This document shows positions 61,064-64,000 of a DNA stretch of 64,000 nt, piece by piece (the stretch's first letter is position 1; each line of letters starts with the position of its first letter). The translations under genes were made by a program, and so were the position numbers. Under the pieces are notes generated by a model, which had not been told where the DNA came from, made no database searches, and saw only the letters and a program-made list of their open reading frames with translations. The DNA lies in the NCBI GenBank assembly GCA_034509425.1, contig JAVTVJ010000296.1, positions 124,001-188,000 on the forward strand, read 5' to 3'. The stretch comes from Eopsaltria australis (taxonomy: Eukaryota; Chordata; Aves; Passeriformes; Petroicidae).

Positions 61064-64000
61064 TACTGCCATCTCCCATCCTGCTGCTAAAGGTGACTCA
61101 AAGGCTCAGATTGTGCCAAAAACAAGGCGAGGTACTATGGGGACAGATTCATTTTGACAGCATTTGGAGCTCCTGGTCAGTTCCCCATTCCCCTGTGATC
61201 TGTAAGATGCTCAATGCATATTCTACCTGGTCATGTCACTGCTGGAAGGACACAGGGGGTTCCCCCCCCTCTGGTTGCTCCATGAAGGTTCTGCAGAGGA
61301 TTTTGCACCAGGCTTTGTCCTCCTCCCTCTTAGACAGTGGGAATGGGGACACACTGCATTTGGCATTCACCTGGATCTGTATCTCACCCAAATTTTCCCA
61401 AAATGGGTCTTGGCAAGCCTGAGACCCAGCTAGCACATGCCAGTGCAGCAGCCTCAGGTCAGTTATTCCCTTGACTTGAAGCACATGGCTGCATTTGGTG
61501 CTCAGTGGGCACAAGCCAGGCTCCCCTGACTTTGCAGCTTGAGAAAAGATCACTCACGGCCACATATTTACTTCAAATTATCTCTGAAGCTCTGCCTCCT
61601 TTATTGAGAAGTCAAATGAAACTCCAACTAATTTCAAATTTGAATTTTCTAGGACAATAGGAAGGCACTGGAATTTAATTGATTTTGATTACCTGCCTTA
61701 TTATTATGCTGCCAGTAGCAGTAGTTCAGGTTGGTGTAATTTTAAATGTACTGTGAGATGAATCTGACATTTCTCTACTGCTGAATCGAGCAGCTCTACA
61801 CAAAGATGTTGTAATTAATTCAGTAATATCACTTCTGTAAGCAGAGACAGAAAAGGAAGACACAGAAGCACCTACTCTGTGCCTAAGAGCTGAATGAACA
61901 ACAGCATCACTTACTCCAATTTTCATGAAATTTACTGTATTTTTTTTTAACATTCAACACCATTCCTACTGCAAAGACACATCTTCCCCTCTCCTGTCAG
62001 CACACAAGCAGGACTTATTAGCAGGTAATAATTTACAGCCAAAAGGTCAGCTATGTTTCCTCAGCTGGATCCAAGAAGCATTTCCATCCCCTGATCAACC
62101 CTGAGGAAATTCTTCCACCATCCAAGTGCACCTGCTTTTCTTTACCCACTTTCCAAGGGGGCAGAGAGTGCAGGGAAGCAACTGCCCTGCCAGTGTAACC
62201 CAGCCCTGTTCTGCTGGCTGAAAGGGACCTCCATCAGGAGGAACAGAAGATGCTCCATCCCACCCCATCCCATGCCATCCCATCCCCTTCCTCCTGCCAT
62301 GGAAGCAGGAGAAATCACCTCCCCTCCTGGTCTGGAGAGGAGTTTTCCCCTCTGCCAGGGCTGCCTGGTCAGGAATCACTGCCCAGCTGACTCTCAGAGT
62401 GTTTTAGTGCAGCGGAAATTAAACAGACCCATGAACTGGGACCAGAGTCTCTATTGACAGGGATATTATTTGAGAAGATAAGATTTTAAATGTGTGCTGC
62501 ACAAGATAAAACCTGGAAAAGCAGACAATAGAAGGGCAGCTTTTTTCTTTTATTTTAGTGTTTAGGAAGCAGGATTGCCTGACATATTCAGTGTGATAAC
62601 AGATACATGTTTTTAAATGGTTTAGAGCAATTGGGAATATAAAACCCCTGAACATCAGCATTTACTTTAACTGTCACACAGAATTAGAAAAAAAAAATCA
62701 GTTCCTTCATTTCAAAGCAGTTACATCTCCTCAAGTCAAGTGTTAAAAAAAATGAATTAAATTAATGTGCCCTTTTGAATTCAAGCACCAAACATTCAAA
62801 AGATGTGTGTATAAAAAAAGCACCAGCCCTCCCAGGCAGCATATACCTACACAGGTGCTGCATTTCTAAACACAGCATGCAGAAGGTATTTTCAAAAGAT
62901 AAAATGTACCCAAAATGTTCAGCATTTGTACCTGAGAAGTTTCAGAAGTGAGGAGCTGCATCCTGGGCCAGGTTTTATCCTTGGCCTGGCCCGCTCAGCT
63001 GCCTCCAGCAGACACAGACCCTCAAAAGCTTTCCCAGTCCTTGGCTTGTCACAGCAAATGAAGATGAGTAGCTCCAGTTTCTAGACCCTGTTCATGGCTC
63101 CCAGAGGTTGGCCAGTCTCAGAGGGACCAGATGCCTTGGGAGGCTAATCCCACCTCCATCTAAAATGCAGACCCAGCTCTTTCTTTTTCTGCTCTTTCTA
63201 GAGCAGAACTCTATTTTTCTCCTCTATCTTCAAGTTCATTGCACAAGAAAATTTGCAGTTATTTAAATTTTTTTTAAAATTTTTTCTTTTACCTTTTCAC
63301 GTTTGAGAAAAACTTTAAAAAACCTTTGGAAACAAGCTGGGGAAGAGCATAAAAAATGAAGTTAATTTTCCTGCATATCTGTGCTCTTTACCTCCTACAC
63401 CCTCCCCACATTCCCAGCCAAATTCCACCATGTCCCCTTGGACACCCCCAGCACAACCAGAGGCAGCACATGCTGGAGCTTCCACAATGGACCAGCTCAC
63501 CAACCCTTGGCCACCAAACCCACTTCTTTCTGCTTCTCTAGAAATGATCCTCTGCCAGCTGACAAAATTTGTAGAAGCATAACTGCCTTTGAGACAGTTA
63601 CCCTGCTCTCAAATGTGATTGAAATTGGCCAACCTGTTAAAAAGTGATGGTGGTGGAAGAGAGACTGGCGAGGAGACAGATGGCAGACAGCTCAGCTTTA
63701 GCCTCCACTGAGCTGATTGAGAAGTGGGAATGCTCTCACCCTCTCGTGAAAAATGATATCACTCTTTCGCTGAAATTCAAAACTTAGTTTCCTGACATTA
63801 AAAATGTGACTTTTCCAAGTGGTCAAAATTAGGATGAAAAAAAAAAAAAAAAAGAAAAGGATGTCTTGACTAAACAGCACTTGGTGCTTCGCCAGGGGAT
63901 GAAGTCATTCCAAAGAATTAAAATGCAGCTGGAGGAAGGAGAGGATAATCAGAACGATAAAACACAGCGCAGCCGGGAGCCCGGCGGGGCCCACACGTGC
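61064..64000. other. unannotated sequence to the window edge
   Basis: No exon or transposon was recognised. There is a short CCATCC-type simple repeat at about 62,253-62,287, an A-tract at about 63,837-63,854 and an AT-rich block at 63,640-63,840. GC content and CpG rise in the last 40 bases (63,960-64,000), which may be the edge of another CpG island. Confidence 0.4.
62253..62287. repeat. CCATCC/CCCATC-type simple repeat
   Basis: About 35 bases of imperfect 'catccca/ccatccc' pentamer-decamer repetition. It is low-complexity sequence. Confidence 0.8.

Noticed and set aside
1..64000. CRISPR arrays, bacterial operons, tRNA or rRNA genes
   Set aside because: No direct-repeat/spacer arrays, no tRNA-like A/B boxes and no rRNA were noticed. 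The repeat content is avian nuclear.

Overview
The window looks like gene-poor, AT-rich nuclear DNA from a bird, most likely a passerine. The evidence is about ten truncated CR1 LINE copies, mostly 3' ends carrying the characteristic 'gaatcatagaatggtttgg...ttggaa' terminus or its reverse complement, plus one solo LTR of a type familiar from passerine endogenous retroviruses. There are no bacterial-style operons, and nearly all open frames are short and chance-like.

Region by region: 1-2.0 kb is unrecognised single-copy DNA. 2.0-5.0 kb holds a broken coding-like region on the minus strand that resembles an AHNAK-type repeat protein. 5-47 kb is intergenic, with scattered CR1 fragments, a 20-bp minisatellite (11.58-11.74 kb), a solo LTR (13.7-14.3 kb), a G-quadruplex-forming run (33.6 kb), an older CR1-like LINE (39.3 kb) and several AT-rich, homeodomain-motif-rich blocks that could be conserved non-coding elements.

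47.1-59.5 kb appears to be one minus-strand gene. Two spliced coding exons at 51.9-52.5 kb encode a SERTA-domain protein related to SERTAD4. A long candidate 3' UTR runs down to an AATAAA signal near 47.12 kb. A candidate first exon lies in a CpG island at 59.3-59.5 kb. An apparent one-base frame break at a four-C run near 52,447-52,450 separates the start of the second exon from the SERTA frame.

The CpG island (59.0-60.0 kb) contains three tandem 12-bp RFX/X-box-like units (59,534-59,569) and a CCAAT box. Candidate first exons face away from it on both strands, which suggests a bidirectional promoter. A second GC-rich block lies at 56.0-57.4 kb, inside the inferred first intron. The plus-strand side (59.75 kb onward) has a candidate first exon, but no downstream exon can be recognised before the window ends.

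The most interesting items are the SERTAD4-like gene, with its possible frameshift and its 84-bp intron that is open in frame; the RFX-type tandem promoter; and the E-box minisatellite. No novel multi-gene system could be supported. Conservation and transcription claims are inferences from one sequence.
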